From Azophilus sp965220425 (GTDB lineage: Bacteria > Pseudomonadota > Gammaproteobacteria > Pseudomonadales > Azotimanducaceae), in the NCBI GenBank assembly GCA_965220425.1, contig OZ244830.1:1674001-1738000 (forward strand): DNA of 64,000 nt, read 5' to 3'. The notes under the pieces are model-generated. The model searched no databases, was not told the DNA's origin, and saw only the letters and a list, made by a program, of their open reading frames with translations. Both the position numbers and the translations under genes were made by a program. Positions 16,139-25,127 of this stretch are shown one piece after another. Position 1 is the first letter of the stretch. Each line of letters opens with the position of its first letter.

Positions 16139-17053
16139 ATGCACAGACAGCGCACGATCAAAAGACCGGTATACGCGATTGGTATTGGCGTGCATTCCGG
16201 TACCAAGGTCCGCATGACCTTGCGCCCTGCCGGGGAGAATACGGGTATTCTGTTTGTGCGCACGGACCATCGCCGCCCGGTCGGCGTTCGCGCCCTTGCG
16301 CAGAACGTCTCCGATACCACCCTCTCCACCAGTATCGCCGAGAACGGCGTGCAGGTGGCGACGGTCGAACATCTGCTTTCCGCGCTCTGGGGCCTCAGGA
16401 TCGACAACGTCATCGTCGAACTCAACGGCGAGGAGGTTCCCATCATGGACGGCAGCGCCTCGCCCTTTGTCGCCCTGATCAACGCCGTCGGCGTCGTCGA
16501 GCAGGATGCGGTGCGGGAGTTCATAAGGATCAAGCGCACGATTCGCGTGACCCAGGGTGATGGCGAAGCTGCGCTAAAACCCCATGAAGGATTCCGGGGA
16601 TCCTATACGTTTGTCGCCAGCCACCCCGTCTTCGATCGCCATCCCAAGAGCATTCGGCTCGACTTCTCGAGGGTTTCCTACGTCGACGACGTGAGCCGTG
16701 CCCGGTCTTTCGGACTGGTGAGCGATCTGGGCAAGGCCCGTGCCATCAACAAGTGCCTGGGTTCGAGCCTGCAGAATGCGGTTGGCATCGACGATTTCAG
16801 CATTCTCAACGAGGAAGGGCTGCGCTATCGCGACGAGTTCGTCAAGCACAAGCTGCTCGATGCGATAGGCGACCTCTACCTGCTCGGCCGGCCGATACTG
16901 GGCGAGTTCGAGGGCCGCAAATCCGGGCATGAACTCAACAACAAGCTGGTGCGCGCATTGCTGCGCTGCGAGGATGCCTGGGAAGTCATCGACAGCGCCG
17001 ACGGCAGCCGCTCCCGGGGGCAACCGCTGGTACAGCCGGCTGTCCTGGCCTGA
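16139..17053 (+). CDS. lpxC: UDP-3-O-acyl-N-acetylglucosamine deacetylase
   Basis: LpxC catalyses the committed step of lipid A synthesis. The product is 304 residues, the expected size. Motifs include GIGVHSG (H19), TVEHLLSAL (H78, zinc ligand), IMDGSASPFV, the second zinc site HKLLDAIGDL, and the C-terminal SGHELNNKLV. ATG 16139 gives MHRQRTIKRPVYAIG, the standard LpxC opening; a TTG two codons earlier is less likely. In many gammaproteobacteria lpxC follows ftsZ, but here it stands alone between terB and gltX. Confidence 0.97.
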   Translation: MHRQRTIKRPVYAIGIGVHSGTKVRMTLRPAGENTGILFVRTDHRRPVGVRALAQNVSDTTLSTSIAENGVQVATVEHLLSALWGLRIDNVIVELNGEEVPIMDGSASPFVALINAVGVVEQDAVREFIRIKRTIRVTQGDGEAALKPHEGFRGSYTFVASHPVFDRHPKSIRLDFSRVSYVDDVSRARSFGLVSDLGKARAINKCLGSSLQNAVGIDDFSILNEEGLRYRDEFVKHKLLDAIGDLYLLGRPILGEFEGRKSGHELNNKLVRALLRCEDAWEVIDSADGSRSRGQPLVQPAVLA

Positions 17054-17116
17054 CACTCTCCCCGGCCCGCTGAGCGCCACGCCGTTGGTAGCGGCTTCTG
17101 GCGCGACCTGCGCCAA

Positions 17117-17122
17117 TCTATA
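17117..17122 (+). promoter_or_regulatory. Perfect -10 box (TATAAT) of gltX
   Basis: TATAAT ends 11 bases before the gltX ATG. Transcription from it would leave a leader of only about 4-5 bases, and no Shine-Dalgarno sequence is visible. No -35 hexamer at 17-base spacing is obvious. This suggests a leaderless or near-leaderless message. Confidence 0.4.
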
Positions 17123-17133
17123 ATTCACAGCCC

Positions 17134-18600
17134 ATGGCCGTTCGCACCCGCATCGCTCCTTCCCCCACGGGTGACCCGCATCTCGGTACGGCCTATGTGG
17201 CGCTGTTCAACTTGGCCCTGGCGAAGAGCCAGGGCGGTGAGTTCATCGTTCGCATCGAAGACACCGACGCCGCGCGCAGCACACCCGAGGCCGAACGCGC
17301 CATCCTCGATGCGCTACGGTGGCTCGGCATCGAATGGGACGAGGGCCCCGATACCGGTGGCCCGTTCGGCCCCTACCGGCAGAGCGAGCGCCTGGACATC
17401 TACCGGGAGCACGGCGAGCGCCTCGTTGCCGCGGGCCGGGCATTTCGTTGCTTCTGCACCCCGGAGCGCCTGGAGGAGATACGGACAGCGCAGCGGGCCG
17501 CGGGAGAGACTCCCGGTTATGACGGCCACTGCCTCGGCCTGCCCGCGGACCAGGTCGCCGGGCGCCTTCGACGCGGCGATTCGCATGTGGTGCGGATGCG
17601 CGTTCCCCCGGAAGGCATCTGCCGGTTCCGGGACGAGTTGCGCGGCGACATCGAGATTCCGTACAGCCAGATCGACATGCAGGTCTTGCTCAAGGCGGAT
17701 GGATTCCCGACCTACCATCTCGCGGTGGTGGTCGACGACCACCTGATGGGCATCACCCACATCATGCGCGGCGAGGAGTGGATATCCTCGGTACCCAAAC
17801 ATCGACTGCTGTTCGACTATTTCGGGTGGGAGATGCCGGCCATGATTCACCTGCCCCTGCTGCGCAATCCCGATCGCAGCAAACTCTCGAAACGCCGGAA
17901 CCCCACTGGCATCCACTATTATCGCGACCTCGGCTACCTGCCCGAGGCGCTGCGCAACTATCTGGCCAGGATGGGCTGGTCCATGCCCGATGAACGGGAG
18001 ATCTTCAGCGACGCCGAGTTCGAAGCGGCATTCGATCCCGGCAGAGTCGTGCTGGGCAGCCCCGTATTCGATATCGGCAAGTTGAACTGGATGAACGGCC
18101 AATACCTGCGGCAATTCGACGCCGGCGAGTTTCTCGACCGGTTCCAGGCATGGGCCGGCGGCAGGACCCGCCTGGAAGCGTTGGTACCACTGGTGCAGCA
18201 GCGCACTGAACGATTCGCGGATATTGCCGCGCGGGTCGACTACCTGGTCGGCGACCGGGCGCCGCTGGCAACCGGCGATTTCGAGCACAAGCGGCTCGAC
18301 CGTGACGGGGTGGTGGAAATACTGTTCCGGGTGGCCCGGGACTTCGACGGGGTAAGGCCCTGGGAAGACGAACAGTTGCACGAGGTCTGTCGCGCCAATG
18401 CGGAGCGCATGCACCTCAAGATGGGCGACTTCCTGTTTCCTCTGTTCGTGGCCATCAGTGGGCGGCCCGTGGCATTGCCGCTGTTCGGCTCGATGGCTCT
18501 GCTCGGCCGGGAACTGACCCGTGCCCGCTTGCGCGATGCCATGAACGTTCTGGGCGTATCGAACAAGCAACTGAAACGGCTTGAGAAACTGACCCGTTAG
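17134..18600 (+). CDS. gltX: Glutamyl-tRNA synthetase
   Basis: A class I aminoacyl-tRNA synthetase of 488 residues. The HIGH-type signature is PHLGT (15-19) after RIAPSPTGD, and the KMSKS-type loop is KLSKR (about 249-253). The insertion with CFC near 105 and YDGHC near 131 keeps the cysteines and tyrosine of the zinc-type site. An anticodon-binding helical domain follows. It charges tRNA-Glu for translation and supplies the glutamyl-tRNA used in haem synthesis. It stands alone on the plus strand after lpxC; a fragment reminiscent of an ABC ATPase follows. Confidence 0.97.
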   Translation: MAVRTRIAPSPTGDPHLGTAYVALFNLALAKSQGGEFIVRIEDTDAARSTPEAERAILDALRWLGIEWDEGPDTGGPFGPYRQSERLDIYREHGERLVAAGRAFRCFCTPERLEEIRTAQRAAGETPGYDGHCLGLPADQVAGRLRRGDSHVVRMRVPPEGICRFRDELRGDIEIPYSQIDMQVLLKADGFPTYHLAVVVDDHLMGITHIMRGEEWISSVPKHRLLFDYFGWEMPAMIHLPLLRNPDRSKLSKRRNPTGIHYYRDLGYLPEALRNYLARMGWSMPDEREIFSDAEFEAAFDPGRVVLGSPVFDIGKLNWMNGQYLRQFDAGEFLDRFQAWAGGRTRLEALVPLVQQRTERFADIAARVDYLVGDRAPLATGDFEHKRLDRDGVVEILFRVARDFDGVRPWEDEQLHEVCRANAERMHLKMGDFLFPLFVAISGRPVALPLFGSMALLGRELTRARLRDAMNVLGVSNKQLKRLEKLTR

Positions 18601-18605
18601 CCCGC

Positions 18606-18803
18606 ATGGCATCAACCGAAGTGAGCCAGATCCTCCAGAACGAAGAAGGTCCGCGCGTCCCGTTTAACCTGACGACGGACACGCCGCTGAAATGCCTGAT
18701 GGGGCTGCTGCCGATGGATTCCGGCGGCATCGTGGCCGACGGACCCATGGCCGGGCTAATCGAGGAGAACCGGCTTGTAGGGTCGCCGGTAGGCGCTCGC
18801 TGA
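18606..18803 (+). pseudogene. Short ORF resembling a fragment of an ABC-transporter ATPase
   Basis: This 65-codon frame contains TPLKCLMGLLPMDSGGIV, very like the segment after Walker A in ABC ATPases (T-LLK-x-MGLLP-x-SG). The preceding GxGKT is absent and nothing downstream (signature LSGGQ, Walker B) follows. It is best read as a relic of a deleted transporter gene. A small real protein is possible but unsupported. Confidence 0.3.
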
Positions 18804-18862
18804 TCCGCCACGCTCGAATCGAGGCGGGGACCACACCGGCGGCCGGTACAGGCGCCTCGCCG

Positions 18863-19849
18863 TCAGGCTTGTCGTCCGTAGGTGCCGGCTGATTCAGCGC
18901 GCTGCTGAATCAGGGAAAGAACCACATCGACGGTCGGTGTCGGCACGTCGACCAGCCGGCCGAGTTCCCGTACCGCGGTGACCAGCGCATCGATTTCCAT
19001 GGGCCGGCCGGCATCCAGGTCCTGCAGCATGGATGTCCGGTGTTTGCCGACGGCGCCGCCGGCCGCCAGGCGGCGATCGATGTCCACCTTGATGGCGGCG
19101 CCCAGCCGCTCGGCGATCGCCGAGGCTTCCCGCATCATCAGCTTGCACACCCGCGCGGTACCGGGGTCGAAGGCAATCCGGTCCAGCGTGGCATGAGTCA
19201 GGGCGCTGATCGGGTTGAAACTGAGGTTGCCGAGTACTTTCAGCCAGATTTCGTCCCTGGGGTCCGGCTTCACCCGGCACCGGAATCCGGCATCGCGGAG
19301 CGCCTCGGCGAGCCGGGTGGTCCGATCGGTCACCTGACCGCCCGGTTCTCCGAGGGTCAACCGGTTGCTTTCGATATGCCGGATCACTCCCGGTTCGACG
19401 ATCTCGGTTGCGGGATAGACGACACAGCCGATGGCCCGTTCGGGACCGATCGCCTCCCAGATACGCCCGCCGGGATCGACGCTTTCGATGCGGCGGTTTT
19501 CGTGGACGCCCTCCAGCCGGTAGAAGTACCACCAGGGGATGCCGTTCGCCGCGGTCACCACCGCGGTGTGGTCTTGCAGCAGGGGTTGCATCCGTGCCGC
19601 GACGCCGGGAATGGAATGGGCCTTCAGGGTGACGATCACGTAGTCCTGTGGGCCGGCCTCAGCCGGATGCTCGACGCAGCGGGGCCGGGCAACCCGTTCC
19701 CCTCCATCGATCAGCAGCCTGATCCCGTGCGCCTGCATGGCCGCGAGGTGCGCGCCGCGCGCGATCAGCGTGACGTCCTGGCCGGCCAGCGCCAACTGCA
19801 CGCCCAGATAGCCGCCGGTCGCTCCCGCGCCGTAGACGCAGATGCGCAT
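18863..19849 (-). CDS. panE: Ketopantoate reductase family protein (2-dehydropantoate 2-reductase)
   Basis: The 328-residue protein starts with the Rossmann signature GAGATGGYLGVQLALAG (7-23). Conserved catalytic features follow: VIVTLKAH (Lys) and WLKVLGNLSFNPISAL (Lys/Asn), then the C-terminal dimer helix containing HRTSMLQDLDAGRPMEID, which is typical of PanE. It reduces ketopantoate to pantoate with NADPH. It is the last gene of a minus-strand operon coaX - acyl-CoA ligase - panE and overlaps the ligase stop by one base. Some paralogues act on other 2-oxo acids, so the substrate is inferred. Confidence 0.85.
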   Translation of the reverse strand: MRICVYGAGATGGYLGVQLALAGQDVTLIARGAHLAAMQAHGIRLLIDGGERVARPRCVEHPAEAGPQDYVIVTLKAHSIPGVAARMQPLLQDHTAVVTAANGIPWWYFYRLEGVHENRRIESVDPGGRIWEAIGPERAIGCVVYPATEIVEPGVIRHIESNRLTLGEPGGQVTDRTTRLAEALRDAGFRCRVKPDPRDEIWLKVLGNLSFNPISALTHATLDRIAFDPGTARVCKLMMREASAIAERLGAAIKVDIDRRLAAGGAVGKHRTSMLQDLDAGRPMEIDALVTAVRELGRLVDVPTPTVDVVLSLIQQRAESAGTYGRQA

Positions 19850-21381
19850 CAGGCAAGTCCCAGCTTCGCGGCAAGCCCGATGCGTTGCAGCTTGCCGGTT
19901 GCGCCCGTGGGAATCTCATCCAGCACGACGATCCGGCGGGGCACCTTGAACGCCGCCAGGCGCGCCGCGGCGAAACGGCGGATCTCGTCCTGCCCGGACC
20001 CAGTACCGTCGCGCAACACGACGGCTGCCGCAACGTCTTCGCCGAGCGAACGATGCGGCATAGCGAAGGTAACCGCCTGGCTGACGGCGGGGTGGTCCAT
20101 CAGCACATCGTCGACCTCGAGGGGAGATATCTTTTCGCCCCCCCGGTTGATGATCTCCTTGAGCCTGCCCGTAATGGTCACGTAACCCTCGCTGTCCATG
20201 ACGGCCTGGTCGCCGGTCCTGAACCAGCCGGCCGCAAAGGCCCCGGCGTTCGCATCGGGGTTGTTTTCATAGCCCGCCATGACGTTCTCTCCGCGGATAA
20301 CGACTTCACCCGTTTCCCCGGCATTGAGCAGCTCATCGGCAGCTTCGTCCATGATTGCGACTTCCGGCCCGGCCGCGCGGCCCACGGTACCGGGGTTCCG
20401 CTTCCCGGGCGGAAGCGGGTTGCTGGTCATCTGGTGAGCGGCTTCGGTCATGGCATAGGCTTCCACGACAGGAACCGAAAAGGTTGCCTCGAGTTCCGAT
20501 ATGACCTGTCTCGGCAACGCGGCCGAGGCGGAGCGGACCAAGCGCAGCCGGGCGCCGTCGATGGCGCGCCGGTTGCGCGGCGCACGGCCTAGTATGGCCT
20601 GGTGCATGGCGGGCACGGCGGTGTACCAGGTCGGACGAGCCTCTTCGAACCAGGAAAAAAAGCGCAGCGCATCGAACCCGGGCGCCGCGAATACCGCGCC
20701 CCCCGCGCCCAGCGAGCCGAGCAGCGCCGCCATCAGTCCGTGGATGTGAAAGAGCGGCATGATGTTCAGGCACAGATCGTCGGCATCGAGACGCAGGGCG
20801 CCGGCAATGTTGTCTGCGGATGCGCAGACGTTGCGGTGGCTCAACGGCACCAGTTTGGGCCGCGAGGTGGTCCCGGATGTATGCAGCAGCAAGGCGATGT
20901 CGTCCGGTTCAGCGGGCCCGCGCAAAACCGCACCCGCAGAACCCGCGCCGTCGTGCGCCACCAGTTGGAATGCGCCCGCGGGTCGCGCCTGGTCGGCGAT
21001 CAGCTCGACTGTCCTGATGCCGAGTTCCCGCGCGGCGGCGACGGCGGGGGATCGGGCGCCCTGTTCCACCACAAGCGCTGTCGCCCTCAGGTCCGACAGA
21101 TGGAACGCGAACTCTTCGGTTCGATAGGCCGGGTTGAGCGGGGCGGTTGACGCATGGCAGCCGATGGCGACGAAGCACGCCGCCGTTTCCGGGCCGTTGG
21201 GCAAAACGATGGCAAGGCGGTCGCCGCGGCCGAGCCCCATTTCATTGAGTGCCCTGCCCGTGCTTTCGGCCAGCACGCGCAGCGCGCCAAACGATAGCGG
21301 CGGGCGGCCTGGCGCCAGAATCGAGGGCGCATCCCCGGATCCTGCGTCAAGGAGTGCGCGAATCGTTCTGCGGTCGCTCAA
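19849..21381 (-). CDS. AMP-forming acyl-CoA synthetase (oxalate-CoA-ligase-like)
   Basis: A 510-residue adenylate-forming enzyme. The P-loop motif LLHTSGTTSRPKLVPLSH (about 168-185), the core EAYAMTEAAHQM, the hinge region YVTITGRLKEIINRGGEKI, and the catalytic Lys motif PTGATGKLQRIGL are all intact. The motif wording and the GKRNPGTVG-type loop resemble the oxalate-CoA ligase / Pcs60 group, but the substrate cannot be fixed from sequence. It sits between coaX and panE, so it shares a transcript with two CoA-biosynthesis genes. Confidence 0.88.
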   Translation of the reverse strand: MSDRRTIRALLDAGSGDAPSILAPGRPPLSFGALRVLAESTGRALNEMGLGRGDRLAIVLPNGPETAACFVAIGCHASTAPLNPAYRTEEFAFHLSDLRATALVVEQGARSPAVAAARELGIRTVELIADQARPAGAFQLVAHDGAGSAGAVLRGPAEPDDIALLLHTSGTTSRPKLVPLSHRNVCASADNIAGALRLDADDLCLNIMPLFHIHGLMAALLGSLGAGGAVFAAPGFDALRFFSWFEEARPTWYTAVPAMHQAILGRAPRNRRAIDGARLRLVRSASAALPRQVISELEATFSVPVVEAYAMTEAAHQMTSNPLPPGKRNPGTVGRAAGPEVAIMDEAADELLNAGETGEVVIRGENVMAGYENNPDANAGAFAAGWFRTGDQAVMDSEGYVTITGRLKEIINRGGEKISPLEVDDVLMDHPAVSQAVTFAMPHRSLGEDVAAAVVLRDGTGSGQDEIRRFAAARLAAFKVPRRIVVLDEIPTGATGKLQRIGLAAKLGLA

Positions 21382-21436
21382 CGGCGGCTCCGGCGGTTCG
21401 AGCGGAGGCTCAACGGGCTCTCGCCGAATGCATGCG

Positions 21437-22207
21437 TCATCGGTTCAATCGCAAGGCTTCCAGGAGTCCGGTCAGGATGAGATCCGGCACGACTTCGTCG
21501 AACAGCCGTTCCTTGTCGAACAGATGCGAGAATCCGCCGGTGCCGATGACGACGGGGGGATCGTCGGCGAATACTTCGGCGGTAATGCGGCCGGTGAGTT
21601 CTTTCACCGTTCCCACGTGGCTCCAGTAAAGCCCGCTCTGGATGCTCTCCACGGTCGAGCGTCCGATGGACGAGCGCACCGGCTTGATCTCCACGGAAGG
21701 AAGCTGCGCCGTGTTGGCCTCCAGCGCATCCATGGAGAGCCGCAGTCCGGGCAGGATGTTGCCGCCGAGGAATTCCCGTTCCCTGTTGATGGCGCAGACT
21801 GTCGTGGCCGTGCCGAAGTCGACGACGATCAGGTTGCGTCCGGGGAAGAGCTTCACGGCGCCGATGGCGTCGGCGATGCGGTCGGTGCCCACCTCTTTCG
21901 GATCCTTGTAGCGGATCTTCAGCCCGGTCCTGATGCCGGGACGCATGATCATGGGTTCGATGCGGAAGTACTTCTGGCAGCAGGCTCTCAGGGAGTAGTT
22001 CAGGTCCGGTACGACGGAGCAACAGGCGATCTCTTCGATCGCATCTGGATCGATGCCGTTTTCGCGCAGCGCAGCGCGCAGAAAAATGCCCAGTTCATCG
22101 GACGAGCTTCGCTTGGTGGACATACGCCGGAACTGCACCACGAGGCGGTCGTTCTCGAAGACCCCGCAGTAGATCTGGCTGTTGCCGACATCGAGCCCAA
22201 GAATCAT
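21437..22207 (-). CDS. coaX: Type III pantothenate kinase
   Basis: CoaX phosphorylates pantothenate, the first step of CoA synthesis. The 256-residue protein shows the ASKHA motifs: LGLDVGNSQIYCGVF (phosphate 1), GTDRIADAIGA, LIVVDFGTATTVCAI (phosphate 2) and VVIGTGGFSHLF (adenosine). The type III kinase replaces CoaA. It is the first gene of the minus-strand operon ending with panE, so two CoA-pathway steps are co-transcribed. The ATG at 22205-22207 is well placed, with GAAGGAG upstream of it on the minus strand. Confidence 0.95.
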   Translation of the reverse strand: MILGLDVGNSQIYCGVFENDRLVVQFRRMSTKRSSSDELGIFLRAALRENGIDPDAIEEIACCSVVPDLNYSLRACCQKYFRIEPMIMRPGIRTGLKIRYKDPKEVGTDRIADAIGAVKLFPGRNLIVVDFGTATTVCAINREREFLGGNILPGLRLSMDALEANTAQLPSVEIKPVRSSIGRSTVESIQSGLYWSHVGTVKELTGRITAEVFADDPPVVIGTGGFSHLFDKERLFDEVVPDLILTGLLEALRLNR

Positions 22208-22390
22208 GCATCTCGCTCCTTCAACCCATTCGCGGACGAGCCAACCGAGGGATTGACCGGCCGACGTCCAAAAGGCAATCTCGGCGTGTGATTTCGTGGT
22301 GGCCGAACATACCGCGTGTGACCTGCGATTGACATAGGCCGGCCCCGTTGAGGTCCTGGCCTCTTTCTATGATGTTGTGCGGGGGAAGGT

Positions 22391-22396
22391 TAGAAT
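22391..22396 (+). promoter_or_regulatory. Putative -10 box (TAGAAT) upstream of tRNA-Ala
   Basis: TAGAAT lies 45 bases before the mature tRNA 5' end, a plausible distance for a tRNA promoter. The context GGTTAGAAT recurs at 22544-22552, between the tRNA and the sulfurtransferase gene. No clear -35 is visible. Confidence 0.35.
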
Positions 22397-22441
22397 AGCG
22401 TGCAAACCCGCTGGCCCGACCCGGGCGGAGCGGCACTGTCT

Positions 22442-22517
<76 letters not shown>

Positions 22518-22579
22518 ATCTCCCGCACACGCAACCCGTCCCCGGTTAGAATGCGCGCCGTCAAGCCGGACGGCTATGC

Positions 22580-23380
22580 ATGTACAGGGAACTGATCGAC
22601 ATCGATAGTCTGCGCCTGATGGGCTCGGGGGCGCGCCTGTTCGATTGCCGGGCGGTGCTCGGGGATGCCGCGGGCGGGCGGCGCGCCTACGATGAGGGGC
22701 ATATTGCGGGCGCGCTGCATGCGGATCTCGACCGCGACCTGGCGGCTGCGCCGGGAACGGGAGGGCGCCATCCGCTGCCTGAACGATCCGCAATGGCCGA
22801 GCGGTTCGCGGCCTGGGGAGTCAACGCCGGCGATCAGTTGGTCTTCTACGATGATGCGGGGGGCGCATTTGCGGCCCGGGGATGGTGGCTGGCCCGCTGG
22901 TGCGGCCACGCAGCATCCGCGGTGCTTGACGGCGGACTGGCTGCCTGGCCCGGCGAACTGACGACCCGGGTTGCAATGCCGTACCCCGGCAACTTTCCGC
23001 TACGGCCGCCGCTGACCCGGACGGTTACCGTGCAGGAGATGCAGCGTGGCGGCGACGGCATCAGCCTGATCGATGCCCGGACAAGGCGCCGCTTCGATGG
23101 CCTCGAGGAGCCCATCGACCGGGTGGCGGGCCACATCCCCGGCGCCCACTGCCGACCTTTCCAGGAAAACCTCGATACGCATGGCCGCTTCAAGCCTGCA
23201 TCTGAACTGCGGGAGCGTTTTGCCGGGCTTGCGGACAGCGCCGTGTGCTATTGCGGCTCCGGGGTAACCGCCGCCCACAACGTACTGGCCATGCGGCTGG
23301 CCGGCTTCGCTGAACCGGCGCTCTACCCAGGCTCCTGGAGCGAGTGGATAGCAGACCCGGAACGGCCGATCGCACCGTGA
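22580..23380 (+). CDS. Sulfurtransferase with tandem rhodanese domains (SseA-like)
   Basis: The 266-residue protein has two rhodanese domains. The first (about 10-125) contains FDCRAVLGD and YDEGHIAGALH but no active cysteine. The second ends in the active loop CYCGSGVTA with C225. CGSGVTA is the loop of thiosulfate / 3-mercaptopyruvate sulfurtransferases. It moves sulfane sulfur to acceptors such as cyanide or thiols. Its stop overlaps the mnmC GTG start by 4 bases, so a link with tRNA sulfur/uridine modification is possible but unproven. Confidence 0.9.
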   Translation: MYRELIDIDSLRLMGSGARLFDCRAVLGDAAGGRRAYDEGHIAGALHADLDRDLAAAPGTGGRHPLPERSAMAERFAAWGVNAGDQLVFYDDAGGAFAARGWWLARWCGHAASAVLDGGLAAWPGELTTRVAMPYPGNFPLRPPLTRTVTVQEMQRGGDGISLIDARTRRRFDGLEEPIDRVAGHIPGAHCRPFQENLDTHGRFKPASELRERFAGLADSAVCYCGSGVTAAHNVLAMRLAGFAEPALYPGSWSEWIADPERPIAP

Positions 23381-25119
23381 TCGAACCGGCTGATCTGGCC
23401 TGGCGCGACGGCGTGCCCCTCGCCCGTGACTTCGGCGACATCTATCACTCGGCCGAGGGGGCGCGCGAGACGCAACGTGTATTCGTCGATCCGGTCGCGC
23501 TGCGCGAAAAAGCCCGCCGAGCCGCCGCACAGGGGTCGATGCTGAGGGTCGGCGAACTGGGATTCGGGACCGGCCTGAACTTCGCCGTCGTGGCGGGGCT
23601 GGCCCTGAAGGCGGGTAGCCGGCTGCACTTCATCAGCTTCGATGCCCGCCCCATCCACCCGCGCGATTTCACTGAACTCGCACGGCAGCGAAAGTCGAGG
23701 TTGCCCGTCTATGGGAGCCTCGAGCACGCCTATCCGCCGTTGCTGGCGGGATGGCACCGCCGGATTCTGGCCGAAGGCCGAATCTGGCTTTCCCTGTACT
23801 GGGGAGAAGCGGGCGAAGGACTTCGCGACTTGGTCGGCCGGCAACGCCAACCCATCGATGCCTGGTTTCTCGACGGCTTTGCGCCGGACCGGAACCCGGA
23901 AATGTGGCGGCAAGACCTGGTGCGGGATGTGGCGCAACTCTCCGGCGCCGGGACCGGGATCGCCACCTTTTCCGCTGCCGGACGCGTGCGCCGGCGTCTC
24001 GAATCCTGCGGTTTCGCGATGCGGCGCGTCGATCAGCGTCCGTACAAGCGGGAAAGTCTTGCCGGCGCCTATGCGGGACGGGGAATGCCGCGGCAACCGC
24101 TGCCCGGCCGGCTGTTTGTGGCCGGGGCCGGCATAGCCGGGGCAAGCGCAGCACGCGCCCTGGCGGAACAGGGCGTTACCGTGAGTGTATTCGATACGGC
24201 AGCCGCCGTTGCCAGCGGCGCGTCGAGCGTCCCGGCGATGCTGCTGCACCCGCGGCTTTTGGGAGAGGAGAGCCCGCACGCCGCCTGGCGCATCCACGCC
24301 TATGCCTACAGCCACGCCTGGGCGCGGCGGTTTCCGGGCTTCATCGAGTGCGGCGTCCTGCAATCCTGCGGCCCGAATCTGGACCGCGACAAGATGCGGC
24401 GCATCGCTTCGGTTCACGGCGATAGCGGACTCGTAAAGCTGTACGACCGTTCGCGAGCGGCGGCCGTCGGCGGTTGGGATTTCGATACCGATGCGCTCTA
24501 TTTTCCGGGCGGCGGCATCGTCGAGCCGGTTCGGCTCACTCAGTCGTTGCTCGACCATCCCCGTATCGCCCTGCGGTTGGGGCAGAGGGCGCCGGCCGGC
24601 TTGCGGCCACTGGTTCTGGCCTGTGCGGGCGGCGTTCGAGACTATGCACCGGCGGCCTATCTGGAAACCGCGCAAGTCCACGGCCAGGTGGATATCGTCA
24701 GGATGGACGAGTGCCCGCGCCTGGCCGTCGTCGGAGACCGCTATCTGGCGCCGACGGCCGCGGGAGTCGTCGCCGGCGCCACCTTCGAACACTCGCCCTG
24801 GCCGGTGGGCAAGGCAACCGCACATAACCTCGAACCGGTTCGCGCGCGTCCGCACCGTTGGATTGGAAGGGTACGGGCGACCCGGACAATGGCTTCCGAC
24901 CGGACTCCGATCATCGGCGCCCTGGCAAAGAACCTGTATGTCAGTACGGCGCACGGCTCCATGGGCATGGTCAGCGCGCCGTTCGCGGCAGCCATCGTCG
25001 CCGCTCATCTCACCGGCGACTTTGCTCCGCTGGACCGCTCCGTCGAGGCCGTAGTGGCGCCCGAACGCTTCCGGCGGCGCCAGGCGCGGCGCGGATTCCG
25101 GATGGGCGCAACCGAGTAG
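23377..25119 (+). CDS. mnmC: Bifunctional tRNA wobble-uridine modification enzyme MnmC
   Basis: MnmC completes mnm5(s2)U34 in tRNA. The N-terminal domain is an SAM methyltransferase (LGFGTGLNFAV about 55-65, WFLDGFAPDRNPEMW about 155-170). The C-terminal domain is an FAD-dependent oxidoreductase (FVAGAGIAGASAARALAEQG about 246-265). I place the start at GTG 23377, which overlaps the previous stop and gives MIEPADLAWRDGVPLARDF, the usual MnmC opening, for 580 residues. A GTG 11 codons upstream is also in frame. Confidence 0.94.
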   Translation: MIEPADLAWRDGVPLARDFGDIYHSAEGARETQRVFVDPVALREKARRAAAQGSMLRVGELGFGTGLNFAVVAGLALKAGSRLHFISFDARPIHPRDFTELARQRKSRLPVYGSLEHAYPPLLAGWHRRILAEGRIWLSLYWGEAGEGLRDLVGRQRQPIDAWFLDGFAPDRNPEMWRQDLVRDVAQLSGAGTGIATFSAAGRVRRRLESCGFAMRRVDQRPYKRESLAGAYAGRGMPRQPLPGRLFVAGAGIAGASAARALAEQGVTVSVFDTAAAVASGASSVPAMLLHPRLLGEESPHAAWRIHAYAYSHAWARRFPGFIECGVLQSCGPNLDRDKMRRIASVHGDSGLVKLYDRSRAAAVGGWDFDTDALYFPGGGIVEPVRLTQSLLDHPRIALRLGQRAPAGLRPLVLACAGGVRDYAPAAYLETAQVHGQVDIVRMDECPRLAVVGDRYLAPTAAGVVAGATFEHSPWPVGKATAHNLEPVRARPHRWIGRVRATRTMASDRTPIIGALAKNLYVSTAHGSMGMVSAPFAAAIVAAHLTGDFAPLDRSVEAVVAPERFRRRQARRGFRMGATE

Positions 25120-25127
25120 AGGGTGTG

